From assembly GCA_024279915.1 (NCBI GenBank), contig JAJRRB010000062.1, positions 40,213 through 104,212 on the forward strand: a stretch of DNA of 64,000 nt, in the 5' to 3' direction. Origin of the DNA: Deltaproteobacteria bacterium. GTDB taxonomy: Bacteria > Desulfobacterota > Desulfuromonadia > Desulfuromonadales > BM103. Below the pieces are notes generated by a model. That model saw nothing but the letters and a program-made list of their open reading frames with translations, made no database searches and was not told the origin of the DNA. A program made the position numbers and the translations under genes. Below are positions 1 to 8,372 of this stretch, one piece after another. The first letter of the stretch is position 1. Each line of letters begins with the position of its first letter.

Positions 1-519
1 AAATCATCCTGGGTCGAACTCGGTGAATGGTTGACCAAGGTCAGCAACAATAAAAGATTTTCTGAGTGGGGGTTTACATCGTTCGAGGACTATTGCACCA
101 AGGAAGTTCGCATCCGTCGGCAGACAGTAGAGAAGTTGCTATTAGCCTTCCGCTTTCTCGAACGCAAGGAGCCAGGACTTCTACATCGTAAAGAGGGGTG
201 GCCTCTACCTGACTATCGTTCCGTGGATCTGCTTCGTCAAGCTGACGAGGAGAAGCAATTCAGCATGGAAGAATATAGTGAACTGCGTCAGGCCGTTATT
301 GAAGAAGAACGTAATCATCCATCAATTGCCAAACGGTTCCGTGACATGGCACACAGCCACCAGCCGGAGCAAAAGACAATCCATCAACATCGTAATGCGC
401 TGATGGCAGCCAAGCGGTTGTCGACTAGCCTACAGGGCATTCCTGATGTTCCAGAAGAGTTGACACAGGCAGTCGGCCATTTAATCGGTTTTCTTGAGGC
501 AAAACAGGAGGAAAAATAG
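1..519 (+). CDS. Hypothetical protein, 5' end outside the window
   Basis: The reading frame is open from base 1 (visible residues begin KSSWVELGEWL), so the true start lies upstream and the TTG at 31 is not a convincing start. 172 residues are visible. The protein is soluble, charged and mostly helical by composition, with no signal peptide or membrane segment. The N-terminal part (SEWGFTSFEDYC, then RRQTVEKLLLAFRFL) looks like a helix-turn-helix-like helical bundle, but I cannot assign a family. It ends in a run of Glu/Lys (KQEEK). It converges on the prolyl isomerase gene, with a short inverted-repeat cluster between the two stops. Function unknown. Confidence 0.6.
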   Translation, partial: KSSWVELGEWLTKVSNNKRFSEWGFTSFEDYCTKEVRIRRQTVEKLLLAFRFLERKEPGLLHRKEGWPLPDYRSVDLLRQADEEKQFSMEEYSELRQAVIEEERNHPSIAKRFRDMAHSHQPEQKTIHQHRNALMAAKRLSTSLQGIPDVPEELTQAVGHLIGFLEAKQEEK

Positions 520-531
520 ATGGCACGTTAA

Positions 532-602
532 GGGACTGTCCCCGCATGGGGACTGTCCCAGAAATATTACTTAACAACCTGCGAATCAAAAGGACAGTCC
601 CG
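532..602. repeat. REP-like cluster of GGGACTGTCCC palindromes
   Basis: Three copies of a near-palindrome lie between two convergent genes: GGGACTGTCCCC at 532-543, GGGGACTGTCCC at 548-559, and the opposite-strand form GGACAGTCCC at 592-601. The first two form a hairpin with GTCCCC/GGGGAC arms and a 4-base GCAT loop. Motifs of this kind are commonly found as intergenic REP-type repeats. Here it could end transcripts from both sides, although no T-tract follows. Confidence 0.6.
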
Positions 603-611
603 GTAAAAGGT

Positions 612-1127
612 TCAGAGAACTTCGACCAATTCCACTTCAAAGGTTAAGTTTTCACCTGCTAGTGGATGATTGGCATCAAGTGTGACCTCAACATCATCCA
701 GTTCAATAACCGTGACAATCATACTTTCATCATCGTCGTTGACCAGCTCGAGATCATCACCGATCATTGGGGTGATGCCAACGGGAAACTGGCTGCGTGG
801 CACAGTAGAGATCATTTCCACATTGTATGCGCCAAAAGCGTCTGCGGCCAAGATGGTGAGAGTCTTCTTGTCGCCGGGGGACATACCGATCAGAGCCTCT
901 TCGATCTGGGGAAAGAATTCCTCAGCTCCAACCTCCAACTCCATCGGACCACCCTCGCTACCACAACCGCAGTTATCACCATCGCAACCATCATCACAAC
1001 CGCAGTCATCATCCACACACTCGTCTTTTTCGTAAGTCGTGTCAAAGAGAGTTCCGTCTTTCAGCATCCCGTTAAAATTTATTTTGACCCGGTCGCCCGG
1101 TTTCACCTGTTTAATTGCTTGTGCCAT
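612..1127 (-). CDS. FKBP-type peptidyl-prolyl isomerase, SlyD-like, with Cys/Asp-rich insert
   Basis: A 171-residue cytoplasmic FKBP-type prolyl cis-trans isomerase and chaperone. The N-terminal FKBP strand (KPGDRVKINFNG, then DGTLFDTTYE) and the split FKBP/IF-domain arrangement (EVGAEEFFPQIEEALIGM, then DANHPLAGENLTFEVELVEV) match the SlyD/SlpA family, including the diagnostic NHPLAG motif. Unlike E. coli SlyD it has no His/Cys-rich C-terminal tail. Instead residues 36-58 form an insert with six Cys (37, 42, 44, 48, 53, 55) among many Asp, placed in the flap after the first FKBP strands. SlyD proteins bind Ni and other metals, so a metal-binding role for the insert is an inference. No strong Shine-Dalgarno is seen before the ATG. 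Confidence 0.88.
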   Translation of the reverse strand: MAQAIKQVKPGDRVKINFNGMLKDGTLFDTTYEKDECVDDDCGCDDGCDGDNCGCGSEGGPMELEVGAEEFFPQIEEALIGMSPGDKKTLTILAADAFGAYNVEMISTVPRSQFPVGITPMIGDDLELVNDDDESMIVTVIELDDVEVTLDANHPLAGENLTFEVELVEVL

Positions 1128-1218
1128 GATGAAAACTTTTCATGATCGGATATGTTGATAAAATTCCGCTGTCGTTAATTTAGTGCCCATCCAGAGAATC
1201 TGTATGGGTGCAGTGTCC

Positions 1219-1359
1219 GTTTCTGACTTGGAAACCAGCAATTTTTCGCAAGGTCAAGGAAATCAAGTATTTGAGCGGAGGCGTAGTACTTTACGCCGCA
1301 CAATCAAATGTGCAGATTGACGCCGAGATTGCGAAAAAGGGCGGTTTCCGGACAGAAAC
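1219..1359. repeat. 141-bp imperfect inverted repeat (hairpin element)
   Basis: The arms begin GTTTCTGAC at 1219-1227 and end GACAGAAAC at 1351-1359. Paired blocks include GGAAACC with GGTTTCC and TTTTTCGCAA with TTGCGAAAAA. The centre, GGCGTA/TACGCC, lies near 1289. The two arms are symmetric about the centre within a base or two, so the whole segment can fold into one long hairpin. It overlaps the first base of the stop codon of the permease gene, transcribed on the minus strand, and may serve as its terminator. The size and symmetry resemble a MITE or REP-type intergenic element. Confidence 0.6.
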
Positions 1360-2351
1360 TAAATCGTTATCGGCAAAGCCCTGAAGATCAATGCCAGCAC
1401 AATGGTGCCACCAACACAAAGAGAGATGTACAGGAACAACACGCGCGGCTTGAACATGGAGACAAACACTGCCATGACCGGCAAGGCTGTAACCGGCCCG
1501 CCGACCAGCATGGCGACGCCAGCACCTTTGGCCAAAGGAATCACCTGACCAGGATCGGGGAGGTAAAAACCGAAGAGCATTGAAGCAGCTGTCACCTGGG
1601 GGAGGTGCAGTGGGATAGCCGCCAGGGTCAGAGTGAAGATCGGCAAGATACCCTGCCCTTCAAGCAGACCGGTGATCCAACCATTTGGGATAAAAGTTAA
1701 AGCTACGATTTCGATCACCAAGCCGATCAAAACAAACTTGCTGATTTTCAGGCTGCCTTCCCAAAATCGCGCTAAAAACACCAAAAACTTATTGTGGGTG
1801 CAGCGGTTAACCCGATGCGAAAGTTGCTGGCCACATTCACAGCGCAGCTGTTCAACCGGATAGTCTGGATCGTGGAAATCTCCTTGCGGCAACGCCTTAC
1901 GGAAAATTTCTTCTTCAGCAAAACCTTTTCTCCGCAAAAAGTGGGTTGCGTAACCGGCAAACAGGCCCAGTAGCACAGCACAGACCAGCACTGTCAATGC
2001 CCAGTTGGTGCCCAGCATCCCGGAAAGCATGGTAAAAGAGGCAGGACTCATCAAAGGTGAGGTCACCAGCAGAGCCATGGCCGGAGCCAAAGGCAAGCCA
2101 GCGACCAAAAGTGAGATCACCAGTGGCAGAGTTGCACAGGCACAGAGGGGACTAGCCACGCCGAGCAAAGTCGCCATCGGAATAGCCAGAATCCCGTAAT
2201 GAGTTAAAGCCTTGCGTATCTTGACATGCCATTTGAGTGTACGGATGACAGCTTCGAAGAAGACTCCAAGAGCCAAGTAAGGAAGAATATAAAGAAATTC
2301 TTCACCAAGCCCCTTGACGAGTTCGAGCAGAGTATTTGGCAAATCTTCCAT
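1359..2351 (-). CDS. SO_0444/ArsP-family metal efflux permease (PF03773)
   Basis: 330-residue inner-membrane permease with about eight hydrophobic segments. The signature ASPLCACATLPL (Cys70, Cys72) sits at the end of an early membrane helix, as in the DUF318/ArsP_1 family, and LVTSPLMSPASF follows in the next helix. Family members export trivalent organoarsenicals (ArsP) or Cu/Zn (SO_0444-type). A central hydrophilic loop (residues about 140-188) holds a Cys/His cluster: Cys171, Cys173, His179, Cys184, His186. That suggests soft-metal binding, but the substrate cannot be fixed from sequence. No ArsR-type regulator or metallochaperone is adjacent. The ATG at 2351 has a weak GGAA-type ribosome site. 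Confidence 0.85.
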   Translation of the reverse strand: MEDLPNTLLELVKGLGEEFLYILPYLALGVFFEAVIRTLKWHVKIRKALTHYGILAIPMATLLGVASPLCACATLPLVISLLVAGLPLAPAMALLVTSPLMSPASFTMLSGMLGTNWALTVLVCAVLLGLFAGYATHFLRRKGFAEEEIFRKALPQGDFHDPDYPVEQLRCECGQQLSHRVNRCTHNKFLVFLARFWEGSLKISKFVLIGLVIEIVALTFIPNGWITGLLEGQGILPIFTLTLAAIPLHLPQVTAASMLFGFYLPDPGQVIPLAKGAGVAMLVGGPVTALPVMAVFVSMFKPRVLFLYISLCVGGTIVLALIFRALPITI

Positions 2352-2906
2352 TGATCAATTCCAGTAAAGGTCAGGTTTCTGTCTGACGAATATTCACAAA
2401 ACAGTTTTCTGACCGTTAGAAGCCTGCATTTGAGCCCTGTTCAAAGCCAGTTCATTGACTATCAATCACAGGCTGCCAGGTGAAATAAAAACAACTCCTG
2501 CTTACTTAGCAAGAGCCGTTCCCAATTCTTGAGACACTGTAGTTAAACTGCTTGAACAGTAAAATCCGAGCGAGCGAGCAGCCTGTCGGACAATCAATGA
2601 GCTGGCTGCAAATTAGCCTGTTTGGCCCATATCTCAGCTCCTTTTCGACCAATAGCTACGGCTATTACTTTCAAATGAGCTAAAATCTGGCCTCAAACAT
2701 TCAAATTTTCGCTTCAGCCCTGATAATCCGAAAAGCTGCTAGCATATAAAATAGAGGACGAATTTTCAGATTCATCTTGCCAAGATCGTTTCTATGCATT
2801 AAAAACTTCCCAAACAATCGAGTTTTATTACCAGATGGTGCATTTCCTGACAAGCTTTTTCCCGAACTGGTGTTATAATCGGTTGTCAATTAAGGAGGAG
2901 TGTGTA
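2352..2906. other. Gene-less stretch with an imperfect hairpin
   Basis: About 550 bases between the divergent permease and methyltransferase genes. No credible coding frame was found on either strand. An imperfect inverted repeat of about 80 bp spans 2619-2698, and the rest shows no clear structure. Promoters for both flanking genes should lie here, but I could not choose boxes with confidence. Confidence 0.4.
2619..2698. repeat. 80-bp imperfect inverted repeat
   Basis: The outer arms TTTGGCCCATATCTCAGCTC (near 2619-2640) and GAGCTAAAATCTGGCCTCAAA (near 2678-2698, split here as GAGCTAAAATC plus TGGCCTCAAA) are imperfect reverse complements. The core AATAGC-TACG-GCTATT at 2651-2666 is a perfect small hairpin. 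The layout suggests a repetitive intergenic hairpin element. It is unrelated in sequence to the one at 1219-1359. Confidence 0.45.
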
Positions 2907-3695
2907 ATGACGCGTGAATTTAAGAACAAGGTCAGAGAACAATTTGGCAAAGCAGCCGATGGCTACATCCATGACAAGGGTTTCTCCACAGGGGACGATC
3001 TAGACTCTATGGTACGCCTGCTACAACCTATGCCTGATGACAACATGCTTGATGTTGCCTGCGGCGGTGGGCATACCGCTCTACGTTTCTCGCCTCTGGT
3101 CCGCAGTGTCGTTGCCTCTGACCTGACCATGGTCATGCTGAAAAAGGCCCAGGAGCATATCAGTGAAGAAGGCGGCGTGGACAATATTACTTTTCGTGAA
3201 GCGGACGCCGAAGACCTGCCCTTTCCAGCTGGAGCCTTCACCCTGTTGACCTGTCGCGTTGCTCCCCATCATTTCCCAGATATTGCACGAGCCTTGAGCG
3301 AATTTCATCGCGTGCTACGCCGTGGCGGACGGATAGCCATCGTCGATACAGTTTTGCACGACGATCCGGAAATTGCCGAATGGTATCAGACCATGGAAAA
3401 GATGCGGGATCCAACTCATATCCAGGCCTTTACCGAAGAAGCATGGCGCGAAATGATACAGGAGGCTGGGTTCATCTTGCATGAAACAGCAATCATCCCG
3501 AAGACGCATGATTTCCCGACATGGGCGAAACGCGCCGGCATGAAACGTGATGCGATTTCCGAACTCAATAAGTTTTTCGTGGAAGCTCCGGAAAAAGTTC
3601 AGGATTACTTTCAGATCGAAACCTTTGCCGGAGAAGTTGAGGCCTATACAGACCGCAAGGTTCTGGTTTATGCCAGTCGGCCTCCGAAGAAGTAA
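2907..3695 (+). CDS. Class I SAM-dependent methyltransferase (UbiE-like)
   Basis: 262 residues from the ATG at 2907, chosen because AAGGAGGAG ends seven bases upstream; the frame is open further upstream without a ribosome site. Motif I is DVACGGGH (residues 49-56) and DAEDLPFP (100-107) matches the adenine-contact region of UbiE/COQ5-like enzymes. The post-motif segment FHRVLRRGGRIAIVDTV is typical of the methyltransf_11 fold. The substrate is unknown: genuine ubiE is longer in the quinone-specific motifs, so menaquinone methylation is only possible. It is followed after 29 bases by the exporter genes and may be co-transcribed with them. Confidence 0.85.
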   Translation: MTREFKNKVREQFGKAADGYIHDKGFSTGDDLDSMVRLLQPMPDDNMLDVACGGGHTALRFSPLVRSVVASDLTMVMLKKAQEHISEEGGVDNITFREADAEDLPFPAGAFTLLTCRVAPHHFPDIARALSEFHRVLRRGGRIAIVDTVLHDDPEIAEWYQTMEKMRDPTHIQAFTEEAWREMIQEAGFILHETAIIPKTHDFPTWAKRAGMKRDAISELNKFFVEAPEKVQDYFQIETFAGEVEAYTDRKVLVYASRPPKK

Positions 3696-3724
3696 TTCAA
3701 TGACAAAAAGCTGTAAGATTGATC

Positions 3725-4948
3725 ATGCTGCTAACCCTGGCCTTTCGCAATCTCTGGCGTAACCGGCGACGCACCCTGCTGACTCTTTCAGCAATGGTAG
3801 TTTCAGCTGCGTTGCTGATTCTTGCGCTCGGCGTCTTTTCTGGCATGTTTAAGGATATGCTGGCTTCGGCGACCGAGCAATACTATGGCCACTTGGTCAT
3901 TGCTCATCCCGAGTACCACCTGCGTCGCGACCTTTACGCTCACCTCCCTATCGACATTGTTGACCTACCAGCCATAGATAGAGAGCTTGCAATAACCGGG
4001 AAGTCGCCGCGTTTGCGTAGCTTCGGCCTGCTCTCCCGCCCTGAGACCAGTCAACCAGTCGAGCTGCTCGGCATCATCCCTGAACTGGAGCAACAGGTCA
4101 CCTCGCTACAGCGTCAGCTGACGGCAGGGCATTATCCCACAGCAGAGGAACACAACGGCGCTCTGATCGGTCAGGGACTCGCACATAAGATGAAAGTGCA
4201 ACCGGGTGACGAGCTGGTTTTCATTACCCAGGCCGCCGACGGGTCGATTGGCAATGACCTGCTGATCGTCAGCGGCATCTTCGCCACCGGCGACAGCAGG
4301 CATGACAATAACCTGGTACTGGCACCGCTGCCATGGCTACAACAGGTTCTGGTCTTACCAGGACGTATCCACGAAGTTGCTATGGTCATTGACGACCCCA
4401 TGATCGCCGCCCAGGTTGCTGACAGGATGGCCCCGCACCTGTCTGGAAATATCGAGGTCCTCGACTGGGGTGACTTGCTGCCAGAGATGCGCGAGGTCAT
4501 TGCCGCCTATGATGTCAGCCGCATGATCATTGTCACAATCCTGTACATGGCCACTGGTCTCGGCATCCTCAATACTTTTTTCATGTCGGTTATGGAACGG
4601 ACCCGAGAATTTGGCATTCTCATGGCACAGGGGATGCGCCCCTGGAGCATCCGCGGTCTGGTACTGTTAGAGACTCTACTGCTCAGCATCATAGCCCTGG
4701 CTATCGGACTGTTCTGCGGGGCTATCATGACCCTCTACATGCAGCAGGTTGGCATCGACCTGTCCGCATATATCACACCGGTCACATACGCCGGTGGCAC
4801 CATCCTGCCGCGTCTGCATGCGGTTTTTGAATCAGGTAATTTTCTGGTCCCCGCGGGAATGCTCTTGCTTGTCAGTCTCTTTGCTGGTTTCCTGCCAGCC
4901 AATCGGGCGGCACGCCTCGACCCGGTAGCCGCGGTACGTGAGGACTGA
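3725..4948 (+). CDS. ABC transporter permease, FtsX/MacB-type (first of two)
   Basis: 407 residues from the ATG at 3725 (a TTG six bases earlier is an alternative). The N-terminal membrane helix follows the hallmark AFRNLWRNRRRTLLTLSA. A large periplasmic MacB_PCD-like domain occupies about residues 45-250, and a C-terminal FtsX domain with three helices contains NTFFMSVMERTREFGILMAQG. This is the LolC/E- and MacB-type topology, used to extract lipoproteins or drive mechanotransmission rather than ordinary uptake. Its stop overlaps the start of the second permease by one base (TGATG), indicating translational coupling. Confidence 0.88.
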   Translation: MLLTLAFRNLWRNRRRTLLTLSAMVVSAALLILALGVFSGMFKDMLASATEQYYGHLVIAHPEYHLRRDLYAHLPIDIVDLPAIDRELAITGKSPRLRSFGLLSRPETSQPVELLGIIPELEQQVTSLQRQLTAGHYPTAEEHNGALIGQGLAHKMKVQPGDELVFITQAADGSIGNDLLIVSGIFATGDSRHDNNLVLAPLPWLQQVLVLPGRIHEVAMVIDDPMIAAQVADRMAPHLSGNIEVLDWGDLLPEMREVIAAYDVSRMIIVTILYMATGLGILNTFFMSVMERTREFGILMAQGMRPWSIRGLVLLETLLLSIIALAIGLFCGAIMTLYMQQVGIDLSAYITPVTYAGGTILPRLHAVFESGNFLVPAGMLLLVSLFAGFLPANRAARLDPVAAVRED

Positions 4949-6183
4949 TGATAGATTACTTCCACCTCGCCTGGAAAAATCTCTGGCGCAATCGGCGTCG
5001 AACCATTATCACCCTGGCAGCAATCGCTTTCAGTATCATGCTGGTGCAGGCTTTGCACAATCTCTCTGCCGGCGTCTATGCTGGCATGGTTGATAGCGGC
5101 GTGAGGGCCGGTTCCGGACATATTGCAGTTTATCAACAAAACTACCTTGCGGGTCGTGAGGAAGCGTTGCATTTCAAAGATCTCAATCTGGTCTCTGAGA
5201 TTGAAATGATTGATGGCGTTGAGCAGGTTCTGCCGCGCCTCTATATCCCGGCCCTGGCACAATCAAGTCGAGAAAGCCGTGGTATTCTGCTGATCGGCGT
5301 CGATCCTGAGCGTGAACGTCAGATCAACCCATTTCTAAAATCACTTACCGAAGACGCTATGATCCGTTCTGCCGATTCGCGCGATGCAGTAGTCGGCGCG
5401 CGCCTGCTTGACGAACTGCAGATCAAACCGGGTCAGAAGTTCGTTGTCACCGCGCAGCACCAGGATGGAACCTTGCACAGCGAGCTATTGCGTGTACGAG
5501 GGGTGGTCAGCTCAGGTATGAAAGATATTGACGGCTCACTGATTTTGGTAGGCCGTGAGCGGGCCGGTCTGCTTACCGGCAGTTCCAGTTCAGTTCATGA
5601 ACTGGCCGTTATTTTATCTAATCCAAGCTATGAACAATCGGTACTGGGGCAAATCACAACAATGCTTGCAGCTCGTCCAGACATCGAAGCCGTGAGTTGG
5701 GAACGCGCTATGCCGAACCTGGCGAATGCGATCAAGCTGGATTACGCCAGCCAGAAATTCATTTTTCTGATTATACTGCTCATCGTCACAATCGGGGTAA
5801 TCAACACCCTGCTCATGTCAGTCATGGAGCGCATGCGTGAATTCGGTGTCATCCTCGCCCTGGGCAGTAAACCGATGGTCCTGCGTGGCATGATCATGCT
5901 TGAGGCCCTGTCACTCGGGCTACTCGCTGCTGCCTTCGGCACACTGCTCGGCAGTCTTGCGACCTGGTACCTGGTTGCAGTCGGCATCAATCTGGCTGAC
6001 CTTGTCCCAGAAACACTAGAGTTCGGGGGCGTCATCTTCGATCCGATTCTGCGTGCAAACTGGAATCCTGGCTGGATGATCCAGATCGCCATCTACGTAG
6101 TCGGTTTGACACTACTGGCGGCCCTTTATCCGGCCATTAAAGCAGGACGCATCACCCCGGTGGAGGGGATGCGGCATCATTAA
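4948..6183 (+). CDS. ABC transporter permease, FtsX/MacB-type (second of two)
   Basis: 411 residues, a paralogue of the preceding permease: AWKNLWRNRRRTIITLAAI at the N-terminus, a MacB_PCD-like periplasmic domain, and a C-terminal FtsX domain with NTLLMSVMERMREFGVILALG. Two different FtsX-type subunits plus one ATPase reproduce the LolCDE composition, so the complex is probably a heterodimeric lipoprotein-type exporter or a MacB-like system without a membrane fusion protein. The substrate is not evident. Start and stop are coupled to the neighbours. Confidence 0.88.
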   Translation: MIDYFHLAWKNLWRNRRRTIITLAAIAFSIMLVQALHNLSAGVYAGMVDSGVRAGSGHIAVYQQNYLAGREEALHFKDLNLVSEIEMIDGVEQVLPRLYIPALAQSSRESRGILLIGVDPERERQINPFLKSLTEDAMIRSADSRDAVVGARLLDELQIKPGQKFVVTAQHQDGTLHSELLRVRGVVSSGMKDIDGSLILVGRERAGLLTGSSSSVHELAVILSNPSYEQSVLGQITTMLAARPDIEAVSWERAMPNLANAIKLDYASQKFIFLIILLIVTIGVINTLLMSVMERMREFGVILALGSKPMVLRGMIMLEALSLGLLAAAFGTLLGSLATWYLVAVGINLADLVPETLEFGGVIFDPILRANWNPGWMIQIAIYVVGLTLLAALYPAIKAGRITPVEGMRHH

Positions 6184-6218
6184 ACCCTAAGACAACAGAG
6201 TGATCGTTGGGTATCCTA

Positions 6219-6908
6219 ATGTCATTGATCGAGCTAAAAAGCGTTTCCAAAATCTATCGTTTGGGCAGCCAGGAAGTGCAAGCCCTGACTGATTTGTCTC
6301 TCACCTTCGACGCAGGCGAATTCGCCGTACTGGCTGGGCCGTCGGGAAGCGGCAAAACAACGGCATTGAACCTGATTGGCTGCCTGGATCGTCCGTCGAC
6401 AGGCCAGGTTATTGTCAGTGGTATCGACCTTGGCACAGCGAGTCCCCGGCAACTTGCCGATTTCCGTCTGCAACATATCGGTTTCATCTTTCAGTCGTAC
6501 AACCTGATTCCGGTCTTAACTGCTGCTGAGAACGCAGAGTTCACACTTATGTTGCAGAAGGTTCCAAAACGTCTCCGTCGTGAAAAAGTCTGTAAGCTGT
6601 TTGCCGATCTTGGCATCGACGGCCTGGAAGATCGACGCCCATCCGACCTCTCCGGAGGACAACAGCAACGGGTCGCTATCGCCAGGGCTATGGCCGCAAA
6701 CCCGCAGGTCATTCTGGCGGACGAGCCAACCGCAAACCTCGACTCTCACACCGCAGAAGATCTTCTCGATCTGATGCGTCAGCTCAATCAGGAAAAAGGC
6801 ACCACTTTTATCTTCAGCTCCCACGACGACAGGGTTATCTCCCAGGCCAGGCGGGTGATCCGTCTCGAGGATGGATACCTCGCTGAGGACATCAGGATCA
6901 CCATGTAA
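6219..6908 (+). CDS. ABC transporter ATPase, LolD/MacB family
   Basis: 229 residues from the ATG at 6219 (an upstream in-frame TTG at 6207 is less likely). Walker A is GPSGSGKT, the Q-loop lies in IGFIFQSYNLIPVLTAAEN, the signature is LSGGQQQRVAIARA, Walker B is VILADEPTANLD, and the H-loop is SSHD. These mark the LolD/MacB/FtsE subfamily. It powers the two FtsX-type permeases encoded just upstream and is the last gene of that operon; a hairpin terminator follows at 6932. Confidence 0.92.
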   Translation: MSLIELKSVSKIYRLGSQEVQALTDLSLTFDAGEFAVLAGPSGSGKTTALNLIGCLDRPSTGQVIVSGIDLGTASPRQLADFRLQHIGFIFQSYNLIPVLTAAENAEFTLMLQKVPKRLRREKVCKLFADLGIDGLEDRRPSDLSGGQQQRVAIARAMAANPQVILADEPTANLDSHTAEDLLDLMRQLNQEKGTTFIFSSHDDRVISQARRVIRLEDGYLAEDIRITM

Positions 6909-6931
6909 AAGAAGTCTGTCTTAAAACACTT

Positions 6932-6978
6932 TGCCCCTTTGCAACGCAAACAGGTAGTTCTTTTTCAAGGGGCATTTC
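6932..6978 (+). terminator. Intrinsic terminator of the exporter operon
   Basis: TGCCCCTT (6932-6939) pairs with AAGGGGCA (6967-6974), followed by TTTCT. The loop is long (27 bases) and contains a T-run, so efficiency is uncertain. Confidence 0.5.
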
Positions 6979-7113
6979 TGCTTGCTATAACCTTTTATCT
7001 ATGAAATTCAAGTGGAACGATTGCAAGCAGGCAAACACCTGCTATGATTCCTGAATCAAGCAGTTAGAGCAAATTAAGACAGGTCTTTACCTATCTATGG
7101 AGGAGGTCGGTGT

Positions 7114-8283
7114 ATGAGGTATTATAAAATTGGCTTAATGGCAGCCTTGGTTGCGACACTATGCATGGCAGGTACGGTGTACGCTGGACAACGCGAGGGA
7201 GCATTCAGTCTTTCGCCAATGGTTGGCTATCATGGCTTTGAAGGGGATCAGAACACAAATGACTCCGTAGTTGGAGGATTCTCTCTCGGCTACAATATCA
7301 GCAAGCGATGGTCCGCAGAGCTTGAACTTCGTTATACACCAACGGAAACAGACCTGTCCGGGGCTTCAGATGAGGATATCGACATCTGGTCTTTTGGCAT
7401 GAATGCACTCTATCATTTCAATCCTGACGGTCCCTTTGTACCCTATGTATCCGCCGGTTTTGGTGGCATGTACTTCGATGTTGACGGCTACGATGACGAT
7501 ACAGACTACATGATGAACTGGGGCGTCGGCGCCAAATACTTTTTAAGTGAGAATACTGCTCTGCGCATGGATCTGCGTCACGTCATCGATTTTCACTCCG
7601 ACCGTGACTGGGACCACAATGGCGATGACAACATCGATAATAACTTTCTTGCAATGGCTGGCCTCTACTGGCAATTTGGCGGCATCATGCCATCCCCACC
7701 ACCTCCACTCGACAGCGATAGAGACGGCATCCCCGACATCCGTGATAAATGCCCTGACACACCACTAGGCGTTATGGTTGATGCTGTAGGTTGTCCTCCA
7801 GTCGAAAAGTCTCCACCACCACCCAAGAAGGTTGTTGACGGTGATGATGATGGTGACGGCGTACTCAATAGTCGCGACAAGTGTCCCGGTACAGAGAAAG
7901 GTATGATTGTTGACAAGGACGGTTGCCCAATCAAGTTCACCATGCAGATTGAATTTGATTTTGACAAATCGGAAGTCCGCCCCGAGTACCACGAGAAACT
8001 ACGTGAAGCGGCTGATTTCATCAACAAATACCCAGAGATCAGGTTCCTGATTGCCGGTCATACCGACAGTAAAGGACCAGATGAATACAACCAGAAGCTA
8101 TCCAAACGTCGTGCTGCCACAGTCAAAAAATACCTGGTTGAGAAATTCGGAATTGCTGCCCACCTGATGACACCGCGCGGTTACGGAGAAAGTCAACCGA
8201 TAGACACGAACGAAACAGAGGAAGGCCGCCAGAAGAACCGTCGCGTTGAGGTGATTCTTGTGATCACTCCACCAGAAGGATAG
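7114..8283 (+). CDS. OmpA-family outer membrane protein with TSP3 repeats
   Basis: 389 residues with a signal peptide (cleavage near VYA-GQ, residue 24). Residues 25-190 form an eight-stranded OmpA-like barrel ending in an aromatic strand (GLYWQFGG). A Pro-rich hinge leads to two Ca-binding thrombospondin type-3 repeats (DSDRDGIPDIRDKCPDT at about 200 and DDDGDGVLNSRDKCPGT at about 244). Residues 277-385 are the OmpA C-terminal peptidoglycan-binding domain (FDFDKSEV, HTDSKG with Asp317, SKRRA with Arg333). It tethers the outer membrane to the cell wall. A strong GGAGGAGG-type ribosome site precedes the ATG, and a clear terminator follows. Confidence 0.92.
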   Translation: MRYYKIGLMAALVATLCMAGTVYAGQREGAFSLSPMVGYHGFEGDQNTNDSVVGGFSLGYNISKRWSAELELRYTPTETDLSGASDEDIDIWSFGMNALYHFNPDGPFVPYVSAGFGGMYFDVDGYDDDTDYMMNWGVGAKYFLSENTALRMDLRHVIDFHSDRDWDHNGDDNIDNNFLAMAGLYWQFGGIMPSPPPPLDSDRDGIPDIRDKCPDTPLGVMVDAVGCPPVEKSPPPPKKVVDGDDDGDGVLNSRDKCPGTEKGMIVDKDGCPIKFTMQIEFDFDKSEVRPEYHEKLREAADFINKYPEIRFLIAGHTDSKGPDEYNQKLSKRRAATVKKYLVEKFGIAAHLMTPRGYGESQPIDTNETEEGRQKNRRVEVILVITPPEG

Positions 8284-8320
8284 TCACGACTGAAGTTATT
8301 GCAGGCAGAAGAAGGACAAA

Positions 8321-8350
8321 GGGCCGATACATTAAGTATCGGCCCTTTCT
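8321..8350 (+). terminator. Intrinsic terminator after the OmpA-family gene
   Basis: GGGCCGATAC pairs perfectly with GTATCGGCCC across a 5-base ATTAA loop (8321-8345), followed by TTTCT. Confidence 0.85.
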
Positions 8351-8372
8351 GGTAACGCAAAGTGGTAAAACA

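Noticed and set aside
2701..2889. 62-codon minus-strand frame in the 2.3-2.9 kb gap
   Set aside because: Overlaps the promoter and ribosome site region of the methyltransferase gene; no domain and no ribosome site.
7000..7100. GCAAACACCTGC near 7031 as another GEMM aptamer
   Set aside because: The GACGCAAAGCC block and the second arm are missing, so it is not a GEMM fold.
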